DNA from: Sideroxydans lithotrophicus
GTDB taxonomy: Bacteria; Pseudomonadota; Gammaproteobacteria; Burkholderiales; Sulfuriferulaceae
Reading direction: 5' to 3'
Assembly: GCA_022736605.1 (NCBI GenBank)
Contig: DZDB01000020.1
Span: 1 to 20,076, forward strand
DNA length: 20,076 nucleotides
Each line of letters opens with the position of its first letter. The stretch's first letter is position 1. The notes under the pieces were generated by a model. That model did not search any database and had not been told where the DNA came from. It was given only the letters and a program-made list of their open reading frames with translations. A program made the position numbers and the translations under genes. Shown piece after piece: positions 1-8,216 of the stretch.

Positions 1-251
1 GGCCCCACCAGCCGCACATCCACACCCGCTGCACACAAGCCTGCCTGCAGTGCAGCTTCGAGCATGTAACCCGAAATCCGGGTATCTTTACCAATCAACA
101 CCACCGGGTTTTCCCCTTGCGGCAAACCCGTGGTATCCGATGCCAGAACTTTGCCTGCCGCATAGCCCAGGCGCATCACAAACTCGGGCGTTATCGGACT
201 ATCCCCTACCCGACCACGTATCCCGTCAGTACCAAAATATTTTCTACTCAT
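1..251 (-). CDS. glmM: Phosphoglucosamine mutase, N-terminal part (cut by window edge)
   Basis: GlmM converts glucosamine-6-phosphate to glucosamine-1-phosphate in the cytoplasm, on the route to UDP-GlcNAc for peptidoglycan and LPS. Only the first 83 codons are present; the gene runs off the left edge. The N-terminus MSRKYFGTDGIRGRVGD and the later DTRISGYMLEAAL segment are highly typical of the family. The catalytic serine, near residue 100 in known GlmM proteins, lies outside the window. The ATG at 251 overlaps the end of folP by 8 bases (the folP GAT-GAG-TAG contains the glmM ATG-AGT), so the two genes are probably translationally coupled and co-transcribed, as in E. coli. Identification is firm; the state of the rest of the gene is unknown. 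Confidence 0.95.
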   Translation of the reverse strand, partial: MSRKYFGTDGIRGRVGDSPITPEFVMRLGYAAGKVLASDTTGLPQGENPVVLIGKDTRISGYMLEAALQAGLCAAGVDVRLVG

Positions 252-1074
252 CAGATTCCTCCACAGCCTGTATTATTTTCAATGCATCCGCACATGCAGC
301 CACATTGTGCACACGTATGATACGCGCCCCTTTCAGGACTGCCATCACCTGTGCCGCGCCGCTCGCATAGTCGCGCGCATCCAGCGCACGACCTGTCAAT
401 TGCCCCAGCATGGACTTACGCGATAAACCCGCTAATATCGGTGCACCCAAATCTGTAAAACGGTCGAGATGGCGTAAAAGTTTAAGATTATGTTGTAGTG
501 ACTTTCCAAAACCAAAACCCGGATCCAGCGCAATGCGATTATGCGCAATACCAAAATCAATCGCTGTCGCCTTACGCAACGCAAGAAAATCGTGCACTTC
601 GCTGACTACGTCAGCATACATCGGCGCTTGTTGCATAGTCGCTGGCTGTCCCTGTTTGTGCATCAAACAAACCGCGACATCGCTATGTGCCAATATTGCC
701 ATTGCCCCCGCCGCCTGGAGCGCATCGATATCATTGATCATTTGCACCCCCTCGGCGATGGCAGCGCGCATCACCTCGGGCTTGCGGGTATCAACAGAAA
801 CCACTGCATCGCAGCCACGCAATGCCTGAACCACCGGCATTACCCGATCCAGCTCCTGTTGCACGGACACATCCGCCGCGCCTGGACGGGTAGATTCACC
901 GCCAATATCAATGATGGCCGCGCCCTGCTCGATTAATGCAAGCGCATGACGCACAGCATTTGCTGTGCTCGAATGCTGTCCGCCGTCCGAAAATGAATCA
1001 GGCGTAACATTGACGATACCCATGATGCGTGCCCGAGTGAGATCGAGCTGAATATTGCGACAATGAAGAATCAT
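244..1074 (-). CDS. folP: Dihydropteroate synthase
   Basis: FolP condenses p-aminobenzoate with 6-hydroxymethyl-7,8-dihydropterin pyrophosphate to give dihydropteroate in folate synthesis, and is the sulfonamide target. The 276-residue TIM-barrel protein carries MGIVNVTPDSFSDGG (about 18-32), the GGESTRPGA pterin/pyrophosphate loop, DPGFGFGKSLQHN and GLSRKSMLG; length is normal. The ATG at 1074 matches the usual N-terminal extent of the E. coli protein (about 17 residues before MGIVNVTP). No Shine-Dalgarno sequence precedes it: the bases just upstream are the U-rich tail of a terminator hairpin, so the gene depends on readthrough from ftsH or an unrecognised start signal. It is followed by glmM with an 8-base overlap. 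Confidence 0.97.
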   Translation of the reverse strand: MILHCRNIQLDLTRARIMGIVNVTPDSFSDGGQHSSTANAVRHALALIEQGAAIIDIGGESTRPGAADVSVQQELDRVMPVVQALRGCDAVVSVDTRKPEVMRAAIAEGVQMINDIDALQAAGAMAILAHSDVAVCLMHKQGQPATMQQAPMYADVVSEVHDFLALRKATAIDFGIAHNRIALDPGFGFGKSLQHNLKLLRHLDRFTDLGAPILAGLSRKSMLGQLTGRALDARDYASGAAQVMAVLKGARIIRVHNVAACADALKIIQAVEESDE

Positions 1075-1078
1075 ATTG

Positions 1079-1118
1079 AAAAAACAAAAAAGCCAGGGAC
1101 TGGTCTCAGTCCCTGGCT
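1079..1118 (-). terminator. Rho-independent terminator between ftsH and folP
   Basis: On the minus strand a perfect 12-bp stem (arms at 1107-1118 and 1091-1102) closes a 4-base loop and is followed by T6-G-T6. It starts 21 bases after the ftsH stop codon. It has every feature of an intrinsic terminator, but its T-tract ends only 4 bases before the folP ATG, so it is either a partial terminator within one operon or an attenuator for folP-glmM. Confidence 0.85.
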
Positions 1119-1139
1119 GATTTCAAGATAAAAAACGAC

Positions 1140-3035
1140 TCAGACTTCCTGCACAGGTGTTGCAGTCGGTTCCGGCGTGGCCGCTGGCGTACCGCCCTGC
1201 GAAGGACTGCTTGGCAGACTGGGAGAAGGCTTTGGCGGCCGCGGTGGGAGGCCTTTCATGATGTCATGAATCTGATCAGCGTCAATCGTTTCCCAGTCCA
1301 GCAATGTACGCGCCATCATCTCAACCTTGTCGCGCGAATCCTCAAGAATTTTGCGTGCAATTGCATATTGTTCGTCGATGATACGGCGAATTTCCATGTC
1401 CACTTTTTGCATGGTCGCCTCAGATACAGACTTGTGCGTCGTAACACTGCGCCCAAGGAAAACCTCACCCTCGTTTTCGCCATAGACCATCGGCCCCAGC
1501 GCATCCGACATACCCCACTGCGTTACCATGCGGCGTGCCATTTCAGTGGCCCGTTCAAAGTCATTGGATGCGCCAGTGGTCATGTGCTTCATGAACACTT
1601 CTTCAGCAATACGCCCACCAAACAATACTGAAATATTTTGCAGCAATTGCTCACGATCCATGCTGTAACGGTCTTCCGTCGGTAACTGCATGGTGAGACC
1701 TAAAGCCCGCCCGCGCGGGATAATCGTCACCTTGTGCACCGGGTCAGTTTTGTCCAGGGTGTAAGCGACAACCGCATGACCAGCTTCGTGATACGCGGTA
1801 TTGCGGCGCTCTTCTTCAGGCATAACCATATTCTTGCGTTCAGCGCCCATCATGATTTTGTCTTTGGCGCGTTCAAAATCGTCCATGTCAACCAGACGCT
1901 TATTACCGCGCGCGGCAAACAGCGCCGCTTCATTCACGAGGTTAGCCAGATCCGCACCCGAAAACCCGGGCGTGCCGCGTGCCAGGATATCGGCACGCAC
2001 ATCCGGCGCCATCGGGATTTTGCGCATATGCACCAGTAAAATCTGTTCACGTCCGCGAATGTCCGGCAATGGCACCACAACCTGCCGGTCGAAACGACCG
2101 GGACGCAGCAAAGCCGGATCCAGCACGTCAGGCCGGTTAGTCGCCGCAACCACGATCACCCCAGCCGAGCCTTCAAAGCCGTCCATCTCGACCAGCAACT
2201 GGTTCAGGGTTTGCTCGCGCTCGTCGTTACCACCCCCCATACCGGCGCCACGTTGGCGGCCGACAGCATCAATTTCATCAATGAAAATAATACAGGGCGA
2301 ATGCTTCTTGGCCTGCTCAAACATGTCGCGTACCCGTGACGCGCCTACGCCGACGAACATTTCCACGAAGTCCGAGCCGGAAATGCTGAAGAAAGGTACT
2401 TTGGCTTCGCCTGCAATGGCCTTGGCCAGCAAGGTTTTACCGGTACCCGGACTGCCTACCAACAGCACACCACGCGGAATGCGTCCACCGAGTTTTTGAA
2501 ACTTGGACGGGTCACGCAGAAACTCGACCAACTCGGACACTTCTTCCTTGGCCTCATCACAACCAGCCACATCCGCGAATGTAATCTGGTTTGTCGATTC
2601 ATCCAGCAGGCGCGCCTTGCTTTTGCCAAACGAGAACGCCCCTCCTTTGCCACCACCCTGCATCTGACGCATGAAGAATACCCAGACACCAATCAGCAGC
2701 AACATCGGAAACCAGGACACGAACAAACTCATCAGGAAGGAGGGTTCTTCTTCCGGTTTAGCTTGTACAACCACACCATTTTTCAACAAGTCAGACACCA
2801 TCCAAGGGTCTGACGGCGCATAAGATGTAAACACCTTGCCATCGGTTTTAACGCCTTTGAGCACGTGATTTTCTATGGTGACTTTGGCCACCTGACCTTG
2901 CTTCACCTCATCCAGAAACTGCGAATAATCGACCTGCGACTGCGCGGTCTGGTGGGTGCTGAACTGGTTAAAAACGGTCATCAGCACAAGGGCGACAACC
3001 AACCAGATCGCAATGTTTTTGAACATGTTATTCAC
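1140..3035 (-). CDS. ftsH: ATP-dependent zinc metalloprotease FtsH
   Basis: Membrane-anchored AAA+ protease that degrades misassembled membrane proteins and short-lived regulators (in E. coli sigma-32 and LpxC). The 631-residue protein shows two N-terminal membrane segments (about 5-24 and 103-122) around a periplasmic domain, Walker A GSPGTGKT at 194-201, Walker B IIFIDEIDA near 249-257, the pore segment FVGVG, the second region of homology ending RPGRFDR, and zinc site HEAGH at 416-420. The last 35 or so residues are a Pro/Ser/Thr-rich, probably disordered tail. The start is a GTG at 3035: AAGGAG lies 6 bases upstream (3042-3047), while the ATG three codons in would be 15 bases away. It follows rlmE as in E. 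coli and probably also has its own promoter at the end of rlmE. Confidence 0.98.
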   Translation of the reverse strand: MNNMFKNIAIWLVVALVLMTVFNQFSTHQTAQSQVDYSQFLDEVKQGQVAKVTIENHVLKGVKTDGKVFTSYAPSDPWMVSDLLKNGVVVQAKPEEEPSFLMSLFVSWFPMLLLIGVWVFFMRQMQGGGKGGAFSFGKSKARLLDESTNQITFADVAGCDEAKEEVSELVEFLRDPSKFQKLGGRIPRGVLLVGSPGTGKTLLAKAIAGEAKVPFFSISGSDFVEMFVGVGASRVRDMFEQAKKHSPCIIFIDEIDAVGRQRGAGMGGGNDEREQTLNQLLVEMDGFEGSAGVIVVAATNRPDVLDPALLRPGRFDRQVVVPLPDIRGREQILLVHMRKIPMAPDVRADILARGTPGFSGADLANLVNEAALFAARGNKRLVDMDDFERAKDKIMMGAERKNMVMPEEERRNTAYHEAGHAVVAYTLDKTDPVHKVTIIPRGRALGLTMQLPTEDRYSMDREQLLQNISVLFGGRIAEEVFMKHMTTGASNDFERATEMARRMVTQWGMSDALGPMVYGENEGEVFLGRSVTTHKSVSEATMQKVDMEIRRIIDEQYAIARKILEDSRDKVEMMARTLLDWETIDADQIHDIMKGLPPRPPKPSPSLPSSPSQGGTPAATPEPTATPVQEV

Positions 3036-3076
3036 GTGATGCTCCTTCGAGCTGGTAAAAGTTGCAATTTAAACTC

Positions 3077-3106
3077 ATTCTAAACTGATTCCCTGGCGCT
3101 TGTCAC
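3077..3106 (-). promoter_or_regulatory. Candidate sigma-70 promoter for ftsH
   Basis: On the minus strand GTGACA (3101-3106, five of six consensus -35 bases) is separated by 18 bases from TAGAAT (3077-3082, five of six -10 bases). The -35 box overlaps the rlmE stop codon. Predicted transcription would start about 35 bases before the ftsH GTG, leaving room for the AAGGAG site. No convincing heat-shock (sigma-32) promoter was seen here. Confidence 0.5.
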
Positions 3107-3723
3107 GGCAGGTTTGCGCGAAAGTGCCTGCCCAACAAATACACTTCGCTGCTACGATCTCTCGACGCTTTGGGTTTACGCGTCTGAACCTGGTCAAAAT
3201 CCATACGCAGCGCGGCGACATAGTCCTGAAAGCCTTCGCCCTGAAATGTCTTGACCAAAAAATCACCCCCGGGTTTCAAATGCTCGCGGGCAAATTCATG
3301 AGCCAATTCACATAGATACATGCTCCGGGCCTGATCCGCACTGGCTACGCCACTCATATTGGGCGCCATGTCCGAAATAACAAGGTCTGGCAACCTGCCA
3401 GCCAGCGCTTGTTTCAACAATTCCAGTGCAGCAGCGCCGGTAAAATCGCCCTGAATGAAGGTCACGCCAGCGATCGTATCCATCTCGAGCAAATCCAGCG
3501 CGATGACCTTGGCACCCAGCTTGGCTGAAATCTGTGACCACCCACCTGGTGTTGCACCCAAATCCACGACCAGCATCCCGGCCCGAATCAAGTGGTCTCG
3601 CGTATTGATCTCATCGAGCTTAAATGCTGCGCGCGAACGGTAGCCATGTTGCTTGGCCAACTTCACATACGGATCATTCACATGCTCGCGCATCCATGCT
3701 TTGCTGGTTCTACTGGGCTTCAT
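3103..3723 (-). CDS. rlmE: 23S rRNA (uridine-2552-2'-O-)methyltransferase RlmE
   Basis: RlmE (FtsJ/RrmJ) uses S-adenosylmethionine to methylate the 2'-OH of U2552 in the A-loop of 23S rRNA at a late step of 50S assembly. The 206-residue protein is of normal length. The SAM-binding motif LGATPGGWSQ is at 55-64, with Thr where Ala is more usual. The catalytic K-D-K-E tetrad is visible as K35 (AFKLDE), D118 (ISDMAPN), K158 (LVKTFQG) and E193 (SSEVYL). The start ATG at 3723 gives the usual N-terminus; no clear Shine-Dalgarno lies before it. It is divergent from yhbY with only 34 bases between, and is followed by ftsH. Confidence 0.96.
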   Translation of the reverse strand: MKPSRTSKAWMREHVNDPYVKLAKQHGYRSRAAFKLDEINTRDHLIRAGMLVVDLGATPGGWSQISAKLGAKVIALDLLEMDTIAGVTFIQGDFTGAAALELLKQALAGRLPDLVISDMAPNMSGVASADQARSMYLCELAHEFAREHLKPGGDFLVKTFQGEGFQDYVAALRMDFDQVQTRKPKASRDRSSEVYLLGRHFRANLP

Positions 3724-3727
3724 CGGC

Positions 3728-3750
3728 TAAAATCGCGGTTTGCTTAAGGA
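3728..3750 (+). promoter_or_regulatory. Candidate -10 box and ribosome binding site of yhbY
   Basis: The 34-base divergent gap holds TAAAAT at 3728-3733, a plausible -10 for yhbY, and AAGGA at 3746-3750, seven bases before the yhbY ATG. The -35 region would lie inside rlmE and is poor. On the other strand TATTAT near the yhbY start could serve rlmE, also without a good -35. Confidence 0.4.
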
Positions 3751-3757
3751 ATAATAC

Positions 3758-4054
3758 ATGATCTCTTTGAATGCCTTGCAGCGTCGCTACCTGCGCGGAC
3801 AAGCCCACCACCTGCACCCCGTCGTCATGATCGGCGATGCCGGACTGTCAGATGCCGTGATGCGCGAAGTGGATATCAACCTGAAAAGCCACGAACTCAT
3901 CAAGGTCAGGGTATTTGGGGATGATCGAGAACAACGCATCGCCATCATGGAAAAAATCTGCACTGACTTGGGCGCTGCACCGGTGCAGCATATCGGCAAG
4001 CTGCTGCTGATCTATCGCGCGGCAGCCAAACCCAAACTGGTTTTACCCAAATAA
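3758..4054 (+). CDS. yhbY: YhbY family RNA-binding protein (CRM domain)
   Basis: A small one-domain CRS1-YhbY (CRM) protein of 98 residues. Such proteins bind RNA and associate with pre-50S ribosomal particles. The hallmark glycine-rich loop appears as VMIGDAGLSDAVM at about 24-36, preceded by the basic helix LNALQRRYLRGQAHHL. Start ATG at 3758 is supported by AAGGA seven bases upstream. It is divergent from rlmE and convergent with the DUF4149 gene, with a single base between the stop codons, so any terminator must lie inside a neighbouring coding region. The position between greA and rlmE matches E. coli, suggesting an old ribosome-biogenesis neighbourhood. Confidence 0.95.
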   Translation: MISLNALQRRYLRGQAHHLHPVVMIGDAGLSDAVMREVDINLKSHELIKVRVFGDDREQRIAIMEKICTDLGAAPVQHIGKLLLIYRAAAKPKLVLPK

Positions 4055-4055
4055 A

Positions 4056-4511
4056 TTACTTGTTGGTCTGCTTGAATACCAGCACCAACCCAAGCAGGCT
4101 TTCGATCAGATAGACAATACTGGAAATGCCATGCCAGCGTACAAATCGGTCATGGAAAATACTCTCCATCACCGCTTTCGGCATTGCCTGCTGCTTGAGG
4201 CTTTCCAGGATGGGTTGAATACCAAAATGCCCTGCCAGCGTAAGCAACAACATCACCAGTGCAGCCCAGAAAAACGCCTGTTTGAACGCAGCACCGCCCA
4301 CCGCAGCCAAGCGCTGCAAAATCAGATACACACCGCACACAATCCCGACGTAAGCCATTACGCTGAACATATTGCCCGCCAGATTGCCCGCCAGTTGCTT
4401 GTCGCTCAAACTGCCAAACAATACTGGCGCCGTAATATAGCCTATCGCCCAGATACCCCCTACCCACAGCGTGACCGCAATTCGCGCGAAGTATTGCGAC
4501 AGGTTTCTCAC
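4056..4511 (-). CDS. DUF4149 family integral membrane protein
   Basis: A 151-residue hydrophobic protein with four likely membrane helices (about 10-32, 48-66, 77-97 and 128-146). The opening (LWVGGIWAIGYITAPVLF) and the HDRFVRWHGIS stretch before the last helix look like DUF4149, a family of unknown function that I recall next to greA in many betaproteobacteria. The start is GTG at 4511, overlapping the greA stop by four bases (GTGA), which argues for translational coupling and makes this the last gene of the carA-carB-greA unit. Nothing in the sequence points to a substrate or enzyme activity; family assignment is from pattern recognition only. Confidence 0.8.
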   Translation of the reverse strand: MRNLSQYFARIAVTLWVGGIWAIGYITAPVLFGSLSDKQLAGNLAGNMFSVMAYVGIVCGVYLILQRLAAVGGAAFKQAFFWAALVMLLLTLAGHFGIQPILESLKQQAMPKAVMESIFHDRFVRWHGISSIVYLIESLLGLVLVFKQTNK

Positions 4512-4993
4512 AAGTAATTCACTTCCAGCACTTCATACTGACGCACGCCGCCGGGCGCCTGCACATCGGCGGTATCGCCGACATGCTTGCCAATCAGGGC
4601 ACGCGCAATGGGAGAACTGATTGAAATCTTGGACAGTTTGATATCGGCTTCATCGTCGCCGACAATCTGGTAAATCACGGTAGCGCCGCTTTCCAGATCC
4701 TCCAGTTCGACCGTGGCACCAAACACAATGCGGCCATCGGCATCAACTTCTTTCGGGTCAATAATCTGCGCAGTCGATAATTTTCCCTCCAGATCGGCGA
4801 TGCGACCTTCAATAAACCCCTGCTTTTCCTTGGCTGCATCGTACTCGGCATTTTCCGACAAATCACCTTGTGCCCGTGCTTCAGCAATCGCGGTAATCAC
4901 CGATGGACGCTCCACCGATTTCAAACGTTGCAATTCCTGACGCAGCAACTCCGCCCCTTTGACAGTCAACGGCGTTTTAGTAATGGCATTCAT
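4508..4993 (-). CDS. greA: Transcription elongation factor GreA
   Basis: GreA enters the RNA polymerase secondary channel and stimulates cleavage of backtracked transcripts. The 161-residue protein has the N-terminal antiparallel coiled coil (about 8-77) with the acidic tip segment ARAQGDLSENAEYDAAKE, and a C-terminal FKBP-like domain ending SSPIARALIGKHVGDTADV. Length is close to the usual 158. The ATG at 4993 was chosen because it gives the standard N-terminus and has AAGGA a few bases upstream; an in-frame extension by 34 codons would run back into carB and has no family support. The gap to carB is 13 bases and the ribosome binding site touches the carB stop, implying co-transcription with carAB. 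Confidence 0.97.
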   Translation of the reverse strand: MNAITKTPLTVKGAELLRQELQRLKSVERPSVITAIAEARAQGDLSENAEYDAAKEKQGFIEGRIADLEGKLSTAQIIDPKEVDADGRIVFGATVELEDLESGATVIYQIVGDDEADIKLSKISISSPIARALIGKHVGDTADVQAPGGVRQYEVLEVNYL

Positions 4994-5006
4994 ACTGTAT
5001 TCCTTA

Positions 5007-8000
5007 TCAAGCAGGCAACTGCTTATGTAAATCCTGTAAATCGTACACCCGTAACGTGCCCGCGGCCTGCATGCCAATGCACGCTGCCTTGGCACCTGCC
5101 AGCGTGGTGTAATAGGTTACCCGTTGCGCCAACGCGGCGCGCCGAATCTCAACCGAATCGCGTACTGCGCGCTTATCGTCCACAACGTTAACAATCAGAC
5201 TGATCTCATTGTTTTTGATCATATCAACGATATGAGGGCGACCTTCCGCAACCTTATTCACCACCGTCACGACCAAGCCACCGGCTTGCAGCGCCGTTGC
5301 AGTCCCCCGCGTCGCCAATAAAGTGAAGCCCAGCCCCACCAGTTGCGCACCGATTTCCACGATTTTCTGCTTGTCAGCATTGCGTACGCTGATGAAGGCT
5401 TGGCCGCCCTTGGGCAGCTTCACCCCTGCCGCCAGTTGCGATTTGACAAAGGCCTCGCCAAAGCTTTCACCGACCCCCATTACCTCGCCAGTTGATTTCA
5501 TTTCAGGGCCGAGCAAGGTATCGACACCCTGAAACTTGGCGAATGGAAACACCGCTTCCTTCACAGAAAAATAAGGCGGCACAACTTCTTTTTCAAGCCC
5601 CTGCTCGACCAGGTTGCGTCCTGCCATGCAGCGTGCCGCCACTTTGGCGAGCTGGATGCCGGTGGCCTTGGATACAAACGGCACCGTGCGCGACGCACGT
5701 GGATTCACCTCCAGCACATAGACCGTGTCACCTTGCAGCGCGAACTGTACGTTCATCAATCCGACCACATTCAGCGCGCGCGCCATGGCCACAGTTTGGC
5801 GACGAATTTCATCCTGAATTTCAGCAGACAGACTATACGGCGGCAAAGAACACGCCGAGTCGCCAGAATGCACGCCTGCCTGCTCGATATGCTCCATGAT
5901 GCCGCCAATCAGCACATGCTTGCCGTCGCAAATCGCATCCACGTCGATTTCAATGGCATCATTCAGAAAACGATCCAGCAGCACTGGCGAATCGTTTGAA
6001 ACCTTGACCGCCTCACGCATATAGCGTTGCAAATCAGCTTCCTCGCGCACGATTTCCATCGCCCGTCCGCCCAGCACGTAGGATGGCCGCACCACCAGCG
6101 GATAACCGATTTCCTGTGCCAGACGGATCGCCTCTTCAGCAGAGCGCGCGGTACGATTCGGCGGCTGTTTAAGACCCAGCCCAACCAGCATTTTCTGGAA
6201 TCGCTCGCGGTCTTCGGCACAGTCGATCATATCTGGCGTGGTGCCAATGATAGGGGTGCCATAAGCTTCCAGATCACGCGCCAGTTTCAGCGGCGTCTGG
6301 CCGCCGTATTGCACGATGACGCCGGTGGGTTGCTCGATGCGCACGATTTCCAGCACGTCTTCCAGCGTCAGCGATTCAAAATACAGCCTGTCTGACGTGT
6401 CGTAATCGGTTGAAACCGTCTCTGGATTGCAATTGACCATGATGGTTTCATAGCCGTCCTCGCGCATCGCCAACGCCGCGTGCACACAGCAGTAATCAAA
6501 TTCGATGCCCTGACCGATACGGTTCGGCCCACCGCCCAGCACCATGATTTTCTTGCGACTGCTGGGTTGCGCTTCGCATTCTTCCTCATAGGTCGAATAC
6601 ATGTAGGCGGTATCGGTTGAAAACTCTGCCGCGCAGGTATCAACGCGCTTGTAAACCGGGTTGACACCCAGTTCCCAGCGACGCGCCCGTACCGCATGCT
6701 GATCGGTACCCAGCAATTGCGCCAGGCGGCGGTCTGCGAAACCGTTGCGCTTCAAACGACGTAACGCTTCGCTATCCAATGTTGCCAGCGTCAGACCTTG
6801 AAGCGCGGTTTCATCCGCTACCAGTGCTTCAATCTGCACCAGAAACCACGGATCGATTTTAGTGAAGGCAGAAACCTCATCGACGCTCATGCCAATGCGG
6901 AATGCATCCGCCACATACCAGATGCGCTCTGGTCCGGGATTGCCGATTTCACTTTCAATCACATCACGGTCTGTGGTCAGCGGATTTAGACCGTCCATTC
7001 CGGTTTCCAGACCACGCAGAGCCTTCTGCAAGGATTCGCGGAAAGTACGCCCAATGGACATGACCTCGCCCACCGATTTCATCTGCGTGGTCAAGCGGTC
7101 GTTGGCCTGCGGAAATTTTTCAAATGCAAAACGCGGAATCTTGGTGACGACGTAATCAATACTGGGTTCAAACGACGCCGGCGTGGTGCCGCCGGTAATA
7201 TCGTTCTTCAGCTCATCCAGCGTGTAGCCAACCGCCAGTTTGGCGGCGATTTTTGCAATTGGGAAACCCGTTGCCTTGGACGCCAGCGCCGAAGAACGCG
7301 ATACACGGGGATTCATCTCGATCACGACCATGCGGCCATCGACCGGATTGATGCCGAACTGCACATTAGAACCACCCGTCTCCACGCCGATTTCACGCAA
7401 CACTGCAATTGAAGCATTGCGCAGAATCTGGTATTCCTTATCCGTCAGCGTCTGCGACGGCGCCACCGTAATAGAATCGCCGGTGTGCACACCCATCGGA
7501 TCCAGGTTTTCAATCGAGCAGACGATGATGCAGTTGTCGGCGCGGTCGCGCACCACTTCCATCTCATACTCTTTCCAGCCGATCAGCGATTCTTCAATCA
7601 GCAGCTCGTGGGTGGGCGACGCCTCTAGGCCGCGCTCGCAGATAACAACAAACTCTTCGCGGTTATAAGCGATACCGCCACCCGTCCCGCCCATCGTGAA
7701 TGATGGCCGGATTATCGTTGGAAAGCCCATTACCGCCTGGACTTGCAGCGCCTCCTCCATGCTGTGCGCAATGGATGAACGCGGCGACGCCAGGCCGATG
7801 CGCGTCATCGCCTGCTTGAATTTCTCGCGGTCTTCGGCCATATCAATGGCATCACGCGATGCGCCGATCATTTCTACGCCATATTTTTCCAGCACGCCAT
7901 GTTTGGCCAGATCAAGCGCACAGTTCAACGCGGTCTGCCCACCCATGGTCGGCAAGAGTGCATTGGGACGCTCTTTTTCTATGATTTTTTCAATTACCTG

Positions 8001-8213
8001 CCAGGTAATCGGCTCGATGTACGTCACATCGGCCATTTCCGGGTCGGTCATGATTGTGGCCGGGTTGGAGTTGACCAGAACGACACGGTAGCCTTCCTCG
8101 CGCAGCGCCTTGCATGCCTGCGCGCCGGAATAATCGAATTCGCACGCCTGACCGATGACAATCGGACCTGCGCCGATGATGAGAATGCTTTGAATATCTG
8201 TACGTTTTGGCAT
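5007..8213 (-). CDS. carB: Carbamoyl-phosphate synthase, large subunit
   Basis: CarB makes carbamoyl phosphate from bicarbonate, two ATP and ammonia channelled from CarA, feeding arginine and pyrimidine synthesis. The 1068-residue protein has the expected tandem organisation: two ATP-grasp halves (about 1-400 and 550-935), recognisable from the paired segments SIENLDPMGVHTGDSITVAP and EHIEQAGVHSGDSACSLPP and the paired openings ILIIGAGPIVIGQACEFDYS and MVLGGGPNRIGQGIEFDY, with a linking oligomerisation domain and a C-terminal MGS-like allosteric domain from about 940. There is no frameshift or gap. ATG at 8213 follows the carA stop by three bases. Shine-Dalgarno is weak, consistent with coupling to carA. 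Confidence 0.98.
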   Translation of the reverse strand: MPKRTDIQSILIIGAGPIVIGQACEFDYSGAQACKALREEGYRVVLVNSNPATIMTDPEMADVTYIEPITWQVIEKIIEKERPNALLPTMGGQTALNCALDLAKHGVLEKYGVEMIGASRDAIDMAEDREKFKQAMTRIGLASPRSSIAHSMEEALQVQAVMGFPTIIRPSFTMGGTGGGIAYNREEFVVICERGLEASPTHELLIEESLIGWKEYEMEVVRDRADNCIIVCSIENLDPMGVHTGDSITVAPSQTLTDKEYQILRNASIAVLREIGVETGGSNVQFGINPVDGRMVVIEMNPRVSRSSALASKATGFPIAKIAAKLAVGYTLDELKNDITGGTTPASFEPSIDYVVTKIPRFAFEKFPQANDRLTTQMKSVGEVMSIGRTFRESLQKALRGLETGMDGLNPLTTDRDVIESEIGNPGPERIWYVADAFRIGMSVDEVSAFTKIDPWFLVQIEALVADETALQGLTLATLDSEALRRLKRNGFADRRLAQLLGTDQHAVRARRWELGVNPVYKRVDTCAAEFSTDTAYMYSTYEEECEAQPSSRKKIMVLGGGPNRIGQGIEFDYCCVHAALAMREDGYETIMVNCNPETVSTDYDTSDRLYFESLTLEDVLEIVRIEQPTGVIVQYGGQTPLKLARDLEAYGTPIIGTTPDMIDCAEDRERFQKMLVGLGLKQPPNRTARSAEEAIRLAQEIGYPLVVRPSYVLGGRAMEIVREEADLQRYMREAVKVSNDSPVLLDRFLNDAIEIDVDAICDGKHVLIGGIMEHIEQAGVHSGDSACSLPPYSLSAEIQDEIRRQTVAMARALNVVGLMNVQFALQGDTVYVLEVNPRASRTVPFVSKATGIQLAKVAARCMAGRNLVEQGLEKEVVPPYFSVKEAVFPFAKFQGVDTLLGPEMKSTGEVMGVGESFGEAFVKSQLAAGVKLPKGGQAFISVRNADKQKIVEIGAQLVGLGFTLLATRGTATALQAGGLVVTVVNKVAEGRPHIVDMIKNNEISLIVNVVDDKRAVRDSVEIRRAALAQRVTYYTTLAGAKAACIGMQAAGTLRVYDLQDLHKQLPA

Positions 8214-8216
8214 GGG

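Noticed and set aside
1801..2499. 232-codon open frame antisense to ftsH
   Set aside because: Ser/Arg/Pro-rich low-complexity translation opposite the conserved FtsH ATPase domain; a shadow frame.
4509..5095. N-terminally extended GreA starting inside carB
   Set aside because: The extra 34 residues come from carB sequence in another frame, have no GreA family support, and the ATG at 4993 has a good ribosome binding site.
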